13,850 bases of DNA from JBBQER01 sp052148155. GTDB taxonomy: Bacteria; Actinomycetota; Acidimicrobiia; IMCC26256; PALSA-610. The stretch's first letter is position 1. Every line of letters starts with the position of its first letter. Below the pieces are notes generated by a model that saw nothing but the letters and a program-made list of their open reading frames with translations, searched no databases and was not told the origin of the DNA. Location of the stretch: assembly GCA_052148155.1 (NCBI GenBank), contig JBKQIY010000014.1, positions 1-13,850 on the forward strand, read 5' to 3'. The position numbers and the translations under genes were made by a program. Shown piece by piece: positions 6,653 through 13,065 of this stretch.

Positions 6653-7521
6653 AATCTTCTGGGCCGCGAGCACGACGTGTGGGACGTACACACCGACAAG
6701 AGCCGCTGGTGGGTCATCTCCGATCCGTGGAACCTCTACCCGCACGGTGATTTCAAGAGTATGGACGTGGCACTGTCATTCCACATTGGGCTCACGACAC
6801 GGGTCTTCGCACGGCTTGCCAAACCTCAGGCTGATGCCGAGACTGTTCGCTTTCCGGAGTCGTGGCGCCGGATCGAACAGGCCGACGACGCGCTTGACGA
6901 AGCCGAGGAAGCGGAAGACTTTCAGGCCATCGGGATGCGCTGCCGCGAATGCGTGCTCACTTTGCGCGAGTTGGTCACCGACGACCTGGGCGACGGCGAA
7001 GCTGAGTTGCCCGTCACTGGCGACCTTAAGGGTTGGGCCGCGCTGATCGTCCGGAAGATGGAGACCCGCGAGCGGCCGCGCACGTACCTCAAGAGCGTTG
7101 CCAACATCGCGTGGGACTACGTGGCCTGGCTTACCCACGCACGGGATGCTGAACACCACGATGCTCGCGAGGCGATCGGCGCGACGATGCGCGTCCTGGT
7201 CAACTTCGGTGCGCTCGTGCGTCGCTCGGAGCAGGAGGAAAGCGATCGCTGCCCACAGTGCGATTCAAACCAGCTTCATTACGACGCGGACTGGGCGGAC
7301 GAAGACCACACGACCCTGAACGACATCACGACATCACGACATGCGAGTCTTGCGGGTGGCAACGGGTGGAGCCGACACCGCCTCCCGACGGGCCGATGCT
7401 TGAGCGAATGCGGGAGCACCTGGCTGCGCCCCCGCCCTTTCCCGAGGGCGAGTGCATCAACAGCGACCAGATCGACACGTTCATGACGCCCGAGGACTTC
7501 ATGCGGCGGCACGACTCGTGA
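6653..7521 (+). pseudogene. Zinc-ribbon protein gene, 5'-truncated and frameshifted
   Basis: The frame reads NLLGREHDVWDVHTDKSRWW then VISDPWNLYPHGDF and continues well; this pattern occurs in actinobacterial hypothetical proteins. A stop at 6635 lies upstream in frame. The first usable start, GTG at 6677, falls inside the conserved part, so the 5' end is missing. The middle (DDALDEAEEAEDFQAIGMRC and on) is helical. The end should be a zinc ribbon, but CPQC (near 7250) and CESCGW (near 7342) are in different frames. Between them, CGACATCA at 7321-7328 is repeated at 7329-7336. Removing one copy restores NDITTCESCGWQRVE and continues to a TGA at 7519-7521. As it stands the first frame runs to 7486 with an unlikely tail. 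I infer a dead gene. It converges with the acetyltransferase gene. Confidence 0.75.
7321..7342 (+). repeat. 8-bp tandem duplication causing a frameshift
   Basis: CGACATCA, CGACATCA, then CGACAT: 2.75 units of eight bases inside the zinc-ribbon gene. Eight is not a multiple of three, and deleting one unit joins the two halves of the reading frame exactly. This is typical of replication slippage. Confidence 0.8.
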
Positions 7522-7632
7522 GCCCCTGCCGGTACGAGGCGTTCGGCGGGTCTGCGGCGAGCGCGGAGCGTGGCAGTTATGAGCGGCTTACTCGTCGGAC
7601 GTGTTCGGCACGTTGTTTCCCGTCACGTCTGT

Positions 7633-8268
7633 TCACCCCGGCTCGCGCCTTGTCCACTCAAGCGGCAGCGCGGCGAACCACATCACGTCGGAGCGTCGGC
7701 CCTGCCAAACGGCGTGTGAGCGCATCGTTCCCTCATGCACAAACCCCGCACGGCGGGCCACCGCGACTGACGCTTCATTGTCCGCAACGATCGTCAAGAA
7801 GACGCGAGCCGCACCAACCTCGAACAACCAGCGCGTGAATAGGATTACGGCCCGAGTCGCGTAACCGCGTCCTCGCGCGCTTGCTGCGATCCAGTAGCCG
7901 AACTGCGCGACGTCGGCTTTAGACCAGTCGTCGACTCCACAGCAGCCGACCAAGTCGTTAGACCTGATGTCCATGATTGCGAACACAACACCAGACGACG
8001 GCGTCTCCGTCGCAGCAAACGTCCGCCAGTTCAACGCCCATTCGTCAATGAAGGCCTCAGCGTCCGTGATCGAGAGCGGCGGACTCGGGCGTCCTAGCCG
8101 GTCGAGCACCCCGTTATAGCGTCGGATCGCTGGGTCGGCCGATACTTCCGCCATGAACGCGGCGTCGTCTCTCGACCAAGGCCGGAGGGTGACAACACCG
8201 TCGGAGAGCGTCACGATCGGATCATCGACTTCTCCCACGCGCACGCATAATGCTCGGTCGGAGCGCAT
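7633..8268 (-). CDS. GNAT-family acetyltransferase, RimJ/RimL-like
   Basis: The ATG at 8268 gives 211 aa; the frame opens at 8319, and a GTG giving MTLSDGVVTLRPW is also possible (RimL-type proteins often start just there). I keep 8268 as a compromise, with GGTGG about five bases upstream. GNAT fold: TLRPWSRDD near 27-35 is the first strand and loop. FGYWIAASARGRGYATRAV at 123-141 carries the acetyl-CoA pyrophosphate loop RGRGYA. DNEAS at 163-167 and ARRAGF at 171-176 give the Asn and the C-terminal core helix typical of RimJ/RimL. It should move an acetyl group from acetyl-CoA to an amine, in this group often a protein N-terminus or a small molecule; the target is unknown. It stands alone and converges with the zinc-ribbon pseudogene. 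Downstream of the stop there is no clear terminator. Confidence 0.9.
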   Translation of the reverse strand: MRSDRALCVRVGEVDDPIVTLSDGVVTLRPWSRDDAAFMAEVSADPAIRRYNGVLDRLGRPSPPLSITDAEAFIDEWALNWRTFAATETPSSGVVFAIMDIRSNDLVGCCGVDDWSKADVAQFGYWIAASARGRGYATRAVILFTRWLFEVGAARVFLTIVADNEASVAVARRAGFVHEGTMRSHAVWQGRRSDVMWFAALPLEWTRREPG

Positions 8269-8392
8269 TGCGCCACCAGCCGGAGCAGCACAGAACGCGT
8301 CGGCACAGTTGGCAGCCAACGCGGTCCGTCTCCCGCGACCTGGCTGGATCCGAAGAGCGAGTAATCACTGCCGCGCGCCCGTCTGCCGGCTC

Positions 8393-8444
8393 ACTGTCAC
8401 GCTTTTCCGTACACCCAAAGACCTATACGGGAAAGCGTGACAGT
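8393..8444. repeat. Long inverted repeat, 19-base arms
   Basis: Arms 8393-8411 and 8426-8444 match over 19 bases except one T·G wobble (8406/8431). The core is CTGTCACGCTTT and its complement, with a 14-base spacer. No T-tract follows and no plus-strand gene ends just before it. On the minus strand it lies about 125 bases upstream of the acetyltransferase start, so it is not an obvious terminator. It could be an operator, a recombination site or a REP/MITE-like unit. Confidence 0.75.
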
Positions 8445-8454
8445 TCGAGGTCGG

Positions 8455-8485
8455 ACGCGCGAGTCCACGCGGACATTGCGCGCGT
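8455..8485. repeat. Nested GC-rich hairpin
   Basis: The outer stem ACGCGC/GCGCGT (8455-8460, 8480-8485) encloses the inner stem GTCC-ACGC-GGAC (8463-8474). It lies 11 bases after the long inverted repeat, making this a palindrome-rich patch directly before the fibronectin remnant. Confidence 0.4.
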
Positions 8486-8487
8486 GA

Positions 8488-8622
8488 TGTGACCTACCCC
8501 CACCCACCGGTCCCACCGTGACGGGACTCACACCGCACAAGACCTACGCTTGCGCGGTCACTGCGACGAACAGTCGCGGTAGCAGCGCACGGTCGCCATG
8601 GTCGGCAGCCATCAAGGCATAA
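8488..8622 (+). pseudogene. 3' remnant of a fibronectin type III protein
   Basis: After a stop at 8485, the frame reads PPTGPTVTGLTPHKTYACAV then TATNSRGSSARSPWSAAIKA and ends at TAA 8620-8622. VTGLT...KTYxCxVTATNSRGxS is the classic C-terminal half of a fibronectin type III domain (strands E to G), as seen at the end of large secreted actinobacterial proteins. The first half of the domain and everything before it are absent, so this is the tail of a deleted gene. A GTG at 8518 could start a 34-residue peptide but would not give a folded domain. A strong hairpin follows 20 bases after the stop, as expected of an original gene end. Confidence 0.6.
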
Positions 8623-8642
8623 CCGAACAACCTTCCGAAGTT

Positions 8643-8674
8643 GACTGTGCTCCGATGTGAGTCGGAGCACGGTC
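8643..8674 (+). terminator. Probable terminator of the fibronectin remnant
   Basis: GACTGTGCTCCGA, loop TGTGAG, TCGGAGCACGGTC: 13-base arms with one T·G wobble, 20 bases after the remnant's TAA. There is no T-run, which is common for GC-rich actinobacterial terminators. Confidence 0.55.
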
Positions 8675-8979
8675 GCGTCCGGGACGTACCGCCAACGCCG
8701 CCCCCTGCAGTGCGGACTTCTTCTGCCCCGGCGCTGGGGGACAACGACGCCGACGAGGCTCGCAGACCTCAAGCACCGCAGCCGAGCACCGCGACACGTC
8801 GTTCGGAACTGCAAAGCCCGACCATCGTCCAGACAGATATCAGAATCCGTCCGCCACGCCGAACCTCGCCAGCGCCCCAAACCCGACCAGGAACGGCGGC
8901 CACGCGATCGAGGTACGCGACCTGCAAGCCGTGCGGACTCGGCCTCGGTCCTGACCACGCCGAGGAAGAGCCCGCACTG
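8675..8979. other. Intergenic, no supported gene
   Basis: Open frames cross this stretch on both strands because stop codons are rare at this GC content, but their products are Arg/Pro-rich and without motifs. I see no strong hairpin and no RNA gene. It would carry the 3' untranslated part of the small secreted gene to its right. Confidence 0.4.
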
Positions 8980-9228
8980 TTACCAGGACGTCAACCGCAG
9001 GACGTCGAAGCCCTGGTCGACGGTGCTCGAAGTCGGGAACGTCACCGTCACCGTGGTCACTGGAATCGCTGCTGGCGGCGGTGCGGTGTGCACTGGAGTG
9101 ACGGTGCCGGCGCCGGTCATGGGGGCAGCAGAGGCGGCGGGAACTGCGACGGCACCGACAGCGCCGACAACCCCGGCAGTGAGTGCACCGGCGAACATGA
9201 TGTTCCGAAGCGTCTTCTTCATGATCAT
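8980..9228 (-). CDS. Very small secreted protein, 82 aa
   Basis: The start MIMKKTLRN at 9228 has GGAAAGG four bases upstream; the second ATG (MKKTL) at 9222, ten bases from the same site, is equally possible. Residues 1-35 form a clear signal peptide: lysines, an Ala/Gly/Val core and ASAA before Pro36. The mature part is only about 47 residues, rich in Thr, Val and Pro with no cysteine, and ends STVDQGFDVLRLTSW. I do not recognise it. The length is short for this kind of exported beta-protein, so it could be a truncated version of a larger secreted protein. The signal peptide makes a real gene likely. Confidence 0.7.
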   Translation of the reverse strand: MIMKKTLRNIMFAGALTAGVVGAVGAVAVPAASAAPMTGAGTVTPVHTAPPPAAIPVTTVTVTFPTSSTVDQGFDVLRLTSW

Positions 9229-9762
9229 CGCGCCTTTCCGAATGTGTGGCCTTCGTCGTACTCACCCATTAGGCCCGACTGACGGTTCGGCCGCAGCGTC
9301 CTGTGACACACCCCAACTGGGTATCTGTACCCAGCCGCCCGTTCGACGAGCACGGAAAGCCGGGCTCCGGTCGTGCCGAACCTCGGAGCCGCCCCACCGA
9401 AGCAACCCACGAGCGCCAGCCTTCAGGGGGCAGGCAACGTTCGCGAGCGCCCCGCGTTTGTTGGTGACGTTGACGTGTGTCGCGGCGTTTGTGATCCGGT
9501 CGCAGTCGAGCGCGATCGCGGCACATGCTCGTAACGTTGCCGTCGCTGCGCCAACTGCATCGCCACCGAAGTCCGAAACGAAACACATGGGATGGGGCTC
9601 CGACGCATTGGGCGCGACTCGCGCCGACTCGACGCCGACCTTCACTCACTTTGACGGTGCACGTCGGACATGGCCGGCGTGGCACAGCCGGCGGACGCTG
9701 CGCTCCCTGTCGTATCCCTTCGGGGCACGCCTAGCTGGAGCCCGGGGTTAGCGTCCGACAGC
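9229..9762. other. Intergenic, with a small inverted repeat
   Basis: About 530 bases between divergent genes. A minus-strand frame of 127 codons (9262-9645) has a moderately protein-like first half (DFGGDAVGAATATLR and on) but no motif or ribosome binding site, so I do not call it. CTGGGTA-TCTG-TACCCAG at 9317-9334 is a perfect seven-base inverted repeat about 90 bases before the small secreted gene and could be its operator. Promoters for the genes on both sides must lie here, but I cannot point to them. Confidence 0.35.
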
Positions 9763-10440
9763 ATGGAACCGTCTGACGAGTGGTTGGTGGGGGCCGATCC
9801 GACCCGGCCGCCGTCGCCGCCGAGTACGACGCCGCCGGCGCGTCGGCGGTCTTCCTCGATGCCGAGTGGTTCTTCGTGTACCCAACTCGGGAGTTCAGAC
9901 GGTGGGACAATCATCGTCTTTTGCCCGGCGATCCTCGCTCCCACTGGTTCGGACCGGAGGTCACGGCCTATATGCGCCAGGCGTACAGAAGCGGCCACTC
10001 CCGCCGCCACACGTTCCTCATTCTGGGGCCGGGGACACTCTTTGACACTCCCGACGGGCGCGACGTCCTACGACGACGGGTTGACCCAAGCCTCGCTGAC
10101 CTCGTGGATGCGGTCAATCCGACACCGCCACCAGTGATCCTCAGTGGAACTGGCACCGAGATCCTCTATGGCGGGGTGAGATCCGAGATCAGCATTCTCG
10201 GGATGAGACTGCACGACTCGTCGGGACGGCACCTCGGCTATGTCTTGGACTACCGGCCGACAGCGGGCATGTCCCAGGTCTTCTCGGCGCTGGCGCTCGC
10301 CGATCTGCGTCATCTCGATCGCATGACCGCGGTGGCGCGTCCAGACCGTCGGCCGGCCGCCATCTTGTTCGCGGATCTCGAAGCGTCAGGCTAGTCCTCG
10401 GGCTCGTCGCTTCTCATGTTGGGCGCTTCGAGCCGTGTGA
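9763..10440 (+). pseudogene. Broken cyclase gene: N-terminal region kept, catalytic domain lost
   Basis: The longest frame (GTG 9780 to TAG 10394, 204 aa) contains VFLDAEWFFVYPTREFRRWD, then LYGG near the middle, and ends RRPAAILFADLEASG. This matches, from memory, actinobacterial cyclase proteins with a roughly 190-residue N-terminal region followed by a class III catalytic domain starting AxLFADLEAS. Asp199 would be the first metal ligand; everything after it is missing. Two frameshifts are suggested. ATG 9763 reads MEPSDEWLVGAD in another frame just before DPAAVAAEYDAAG, with the break near 9795-9800. Skipping one base near 10392 continues SPRARRFS for a few residues to a TGA at 10438. I infer a decaying gene with no cyclase activity. 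A stand-alone N-terminal domain remains possible. Confidence 0.65.
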
Positions 10441-10672
10441 GATGTTGACCTGGTTCGCCCGACACGTCCAGGAGAGGTGCGGCTGCCTACGTTCCACATG
10501 GTCCGTCGAGCAGCCGGCCCATTCTCGAAGGGTCGCGTCAGGGGCTTCCTGCAGGCAGTTCCCTTTCGATCGCTCGATGTTCGTCGACTCTGGTGTGCTG
10601 GGCGCCTAACCGTTGTGCGGACGAGTGTGGGAGTATTTCTATCTTCAACGCGCGGTTCCATGGAGGGTAGGT

Positions 10673-11803
10673 ATGAAGGCCCGTATCGGGTTCGCCGTTG
10701 TCGCGGTTGGATCCCTATTGGGGCTGGCGTCCGTGCCAGTCGGCGCGCAAGGCGAGCGAATCGCACCGGCGACGTCGACGATCCAGGCCGTTCCCCTCCG
10801 GTCCAGTTACGAGACCGCGACGAGGGTGGTCTCACGGGATATCGGCCTGAGTGTGGTGTTGCCGGACGGGCATGAACTGTGGCTGTTCGGCGACACCGGT
10901 GTGTATCAACGCACGGGCGACGCCCGATGGACCTCGACGAAGTTTATCGATGGCAGTACTGCACTTGAAGCGAAGTATGCGTCCGGTCAAGTGCCTCACG
11001 GAGGTGAGTATCCCTCGGGTGCACCGGCCCGGTTCATTCCCGTCCCGAACGACGTGTACTTGAGCGATGGCAGCGGGCGAGCGTGCATCAAAGGGCTCGG
11101 AGCCGCCGCCTTCTCGGCTCGTTGGCCCACAGGCGCGGCCGTGATGGAGAGCAATACCTCGGAGGTGCTGATCACTTACTCCGAGGTATGTGTGACCCAT
11201 GGCGGAATCAGCGCCGAGACAAGGATCGAGGGCTGGGGATATTTGCTGTACAACTGGCGAACACATCACATCGATCACGGACCCATCGATGTGTTCAGGC
11301 CGCACGCCAACGCCGCGGCGATCGCGTCGTCGCTCGTGTTCGGCTCGCCGATATTCGACAACGGAAACCTGACACTCTTCTCTTCAACCTGCGTATCGCA
11401 GTACCTCGGTTGTGGGGTCGGCCAGGTGTGGTCCGTGACCATGCCGGACATGACCGCCGCGTTAGACAACGCGAAGTCGTACACACTGAATCAACTGGCA
11501 ACTGACGGCTCGGGACAGTTCGAGCCGCTGTCCATTTCTGTGGGGCAGTACTCCACTGGACTACGCATGGTCGAGTGGACCTCGATCGCGGGGACCTACG
11601 CGATCTTCTCTGCTCCCACCATCACAAGCGCCTGGCATCTCGACGGGTCGGGAACTCTGCCGCGCTGTCAAACTCACACCGGATTCTGCTTTGCGCTCGA
11701 AGGCCATCCCGAACTGAGCACACCGACGGACATCTTCGTCTCATACGACGATCCAGACGCCGGGCCGAACGGCCACGTGGTGATCAGCGCCCTACCCGAC
11801 TAG
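10673..11803 (+). CDS. Secreted protein, probably beta-propeller (DUF4185-like), 376 aa
   Basis: The ATG at 10673 has GGAGG six bases upstream and starts a textbook signal peptide (MKARIGF, hydrophobic core, VGAQG at about 23-27). The frame opens earlier, at 10613, but that would bury the signal. LPDGHELWLFGDTG at about 63-76 is the kind of repeat-blade motif (LWxFGDT) found in secreted five-bladed propellers of the DUF4185 and glycoside-hydrolase-like type. Later blades may be seen in SSLVFGSPIFDNGNLTLF and TYAIFSAPTITSAWHL. Cysteines such as ACIKG, SEVCVT, STCVSQYLGCG, PRCQT and GFCFA suggest disulfides outside the cell. It may bind or cut polysaccharide, but I cannot identify catalytic residues. 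Single gene; the broken cyclase gene upstream ends 230 bases earlier and gives no functional clue. Confidence 0.85.
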   Translation: MKARIGFAVVAVGSLLGLASVPVGAQGERIAPATSTIQAVPLRSSYETATRVVSRDIGLSVVLPDGHELWLFGDTGVYQRTGDARWTSTKFIDGSTALEAKYASGQVPHGGEYPSGAPARFIPVPNDVYLSDGSGRACIKGLGAAAFSARWPTGAAVMESNTSEVLITYSEVCVTHGGISAETRIEGWGYLLYNWRTHHIDHGPIDVFRPHANAAAIASSLVFGSPIFDNGNLTLFSSTCVSQYLGCGVGQVWSVTMPDMTAALDNAKSYTLNQLATDGSGQFEPLSISVGQYSTGLRMVEWTSIAGTYAIFSAPTITSAWHLDGSGTLPRCQTHTGFCFALEGHPELSTPTDIFVSYDDPDAGPNGHVVISALPD

Positions 11804-11834
11804 CAAACGCGAGACGAAGTTTGCACACCGGTGT
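11803..11834. terminator. Possible bidirectional terminator
   Basis: GCAAAC, ten bases, GTTTGC (11803-11824) begins in the stop codon of the secreted protein. It is followed by the perfect palindrome ACACCGGTGT (11825-11834). The convergent small gene on the other strand stops at 11853, so this may serve both. The stems are short. Confidence 0.35.
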
Positions 11835-11852
11835 CGCGATGCGGGACATCCT

Positions 11853-12017
11853 TCAGCCTGACATCGGTTGAGGGATCGGCAGCCAGACACGGTGTTCGCA
11901 CGGGAACACCATGACGTATGAACTGGGTACGCCCGCCGGTTGCGTCGGAACGGCTGCGTCCCTGGGTTGCTGTATGAATCCCCAAACCTGATCGCCGCAC
12001 TGCGGACAGGGTTCCAT
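11853..12017 (-). CDS. 54-aa CxxC protein, possible zinc binder
   Basis: A short frame from ATG 12017 to TGA 11853, bounded upstream by an in-frame TAG. It reads MEPCPQCGDQVWGFIQQPRD and ends VMVFPCEHRVWLPIPQPMSG. Cys4-x2-Cys7-Gly, then Cys40-x-His42 after a 32-residue gap, could make a four-ligand zinc site. The layout is like that of the two CxxCG proteins on the other strand to the right. No clear ribosome binding site is visible. Its first base lies 151 bases from the start of the plus-strand operon, so the two transcription units diverge. No named family recognised; the role could be nucleic-acid or protein binding. Confidence 0.6.
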   Translation of the reverse strand: MEPCPQCGDQVWGFIQQPRDAAVPTQPAGVPSSYVMVFPCEHRVWLPIPQPMSG

Positions 12018-12168
12018 GATCGGAAACTACCGCTACCAGAGACCGTCCGCCCGGGTTGCCGTCGGGCGCTGGCGGAATACGCGGTGTACCCGAATGGCGT
12101 GGGTTCGAGGCCGCTCTCACGGTCGGAGTAGAGGCTTTCGACCCTACCTTCTCGCCGACCAGCCAACG

Positions 12169-12351
12169 ATGTGGTGCGTGGACGACGTCGACTTCATGAC
12201 CTGCCCGCACTGCGGCCTGCGGATCTATATCGGTACGTTCTGGCGTCCGGTCTCATGTAGCGAACGCGAAGCCGACGACTACGGCCCGCGCGCGTTCGTG
12301 ATCATCGGCGGAGATCGACTCATCCACCGATGCCTCATCGGAGAGGAGTAG
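12169..12351 (+). CDS. 60-aa CxxCG protein, first gene of a small operon
   Basis: The part I trust starts at ATG 12169 (MWCVDDVDFMTCPHCGLRIY); GTG 12178 and ATG 12196 are alternatives, and none has a strong ribosome binding site. Cys12-x2-Cys15-Gly and, near the end, His53-x-Cys55 in LIHRCLI give a possible zinc site, with Cys30 as an extra. The stretch FVIIGGDRLIHRC matches VVSIAGVEVHRC in the third gene of this operon, so the two are likely homologous. The stop at 12351 is three bases before the next start, so the genes are surely co-transcribed. Unknown family. The frame continues upstream to 12016, but that part looks Arg-rich and non-coding. Confidence 0.65.
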   Translation: MWCVDDVDFMTCPHCGLRIYIGTFWRPVSCSEREADDYGPRAFVIIGGDRLIHRCLIGEE

Positions 12352-12354
12352 GCC

Positions 12355-12561
12355 GTGACCATGGATCGCTCCAGCGCCGAGTGCCGCGCTCGGCTGAGTC
12401 ACGCAGAGAGGATCGTTTCAGTTCAAGCGGACTGCACGTTCGTTGAGGCCCTCGCCAAGATGAGAGAACGGGCCAAGGCCGTCAGCCAGGCAAAACCAGA
12501 CGTGACCAACGTTCGTGCAGGTCGCCTTCGCGCGCGCTGGTTCGTTACGGGACTCGTGTGA
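12355..12561 (+). CDS. 68-aa ANTAR-like protein
   Basis: GTG at 12355 has GGAG/GAGGAG about seven to twelve bases upstream. Residues 17-45, AERIVSVQADCTFVEALAKM then RERAKAVSQ, match the ANTAR pattern from memory (AxxxVSVQAxCxxxEALxxMxxRA). The end, DVTNVRAGRLRARW, fits the third helix (DxAxxVxxGRxR). ANTAR domains bind hairpin pairs in nascent RNA and prevent termination, usually under control of an attached sensor such as GAF or a receiver. Here there is no sensor, only about 15 leading residues, so it is either an orphan RNA-binding domain or a truncated regulator. It sits between two CxxCG genes, three bases after the first and overlapping the next by four (GTGA). Confidence 0.55.
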   Translation: MTMDRSSAECRARLSHAERIVSVQADCTFVEALAKMRERAKAVSQAKPDVTNVRAGRLRARWFVTGLV

Positions 12562-12785
12562 GAACTACCGTCTGGCGATCATCTCCCAGACGGGCGGACG
12601 TGGAGAAAATCGATGCCGGCGTCTATCGGTGCAGTCTGTGCGGCGTCGTGGTCGAGGTCGACAAGGACGATCCACCCATCGTGGCATTCGTCGCCCACGG
12701 TGGAAAGCAGACGGAACGGGTCGTCAGTATTGCTGGTGTCGAAGTCCACCGCTGCAACGTTTCCCGTCGGAGCGGTAGTGGTTGA
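12558..12785 (+). CDS. 75-aa CxxCG protein, third gene of the small operon
   Basis: GTG at 12558 overlaps the previous stop as GTGA, suggesting coupled translation; a GTG at 12600 (MEKIDAGVYRC) is the alternative and would drop 14 basic residues. Cys25-x2-Cys28-Gly and His64-x-Cys66 (VEVHRCNV) give a possible zinc site with the same spacing class as the first gene: 42 against 44 residues from first to last Cys. The middle (VDKDDPPIVAFVAHGGK) looks like beta-strands. It ends with a basic tail RRSGSG. Unknown family. The likely terminator is the hairpin at 12838. Confidence 0.6.
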   Translation: MRTTVWRSSPRRADVEKIDAGVYRCSLCGVVVEVDKDDPPIVAFVAHGGKQTERVVSIAGVEVHRCNVSRRSGSG

Positions 12786-12837
12786 CGAAAGGCGGCGGGT
12801 CCAAATCCGACGCTCGGCCGCCCTGCGGGTACGACGG

Positions 12838-12865
12838 CCTCGGCACTGAGATCAGGTGCCCGAGG
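12838..12865 (+). terminator. Possible terminator of the CxxCG/ANTAR operon
   Basis: CCTCGGCAC, loop of nine, GTGCCCGAGG: nine pairs with one bulged base, 52 bases after the last stop of the operon. No T-run follows. Confidence 0.45.
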
Positions 12866-12916
12866 CACCACCACTGCCGGCCACCCCCGAGCAGCGGAAG
12901 TGGCGGCCCGAGCACC

Positions 12917-12963
12917 AACGATGGTGTACCCGAAACGTGACCACCGTAATCACGTTCATCGTT
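12917..12963. repeat. Two-tier inverted repeat
   Basis: Outer arms AACGATG/CATCGTT and inner arms AACGTGA/TCACGTT, each seven perfect pairs. The 3' arms lie side by side, and the 5' arms are split by ten bases. The loop has nine bases. This would fold as one hairpin with a one-sided internal loop. Confidence 0.5.
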
Positions 12964-12978
12964 TGCGGACGTCGCGAG

Positions 12979-13005
12979 CGCGAACAAGCGCGGTGCTGGT
13001 TCGCG
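12979..13005. repeat. Third hairpin of the series
   Basis: CGCGAAC, 13 bases, GTTCGCG: seven perfect pairs. It ends three bases before the strong stem at 13009. Confidence 0.4.
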
Positions 13006-13008
13006 TCG

Positions 13009-13041
13009 CGGAGGGGACACCGGGATGCGGTGTCCCCTCCG
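13009..13041 (+). terminator. Strong perfect hairpin, 14-bp stem
   Basis: CGGAGGGGACACCG, loop GGATG, CGGTGTCCCCTCCG: perfect 14-base arms. This is the most stable simple structure in the window. It has no T-tract but fits the I-shaped terminators common in Actinomycetota. It could end the transcript of the small operon, or protect against read-through from either side into the PRC-barrel gene. Confidence 0.65.
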
Positions 13042-13065
13042 ACTACTCGCGGGTCCTGCAGCTAG

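Noticed and set aside
8494..8958. 154-codon minus-strand Arg-rich frame
   Set aside because: Low-complexity basic product, opposite the fibronectin remnant and its terminator.
9262..9645. 127-codon minus-strand frame in the large intergenic gap
   Set aside because: Composition is acceptable but there is no ribosome binding site, motif or recognised relative, and the opposite strand is equally open.
8657..9751. 364-codon plus-strand frame
   Set aside because: The product is Arg/Pro/Ser-rich and runs antisense across the small secreted gene with its clear signal peptide; no ribosome binding site or motif.
12838..13041. Hairpin series as a CRISPR array or ANTAR target
   Set aside because: The stems differ from each other in sequence and spacing, so there are no direct repeats with spacers. 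None of the loops is the hexaloop expected for ANTAR binding.
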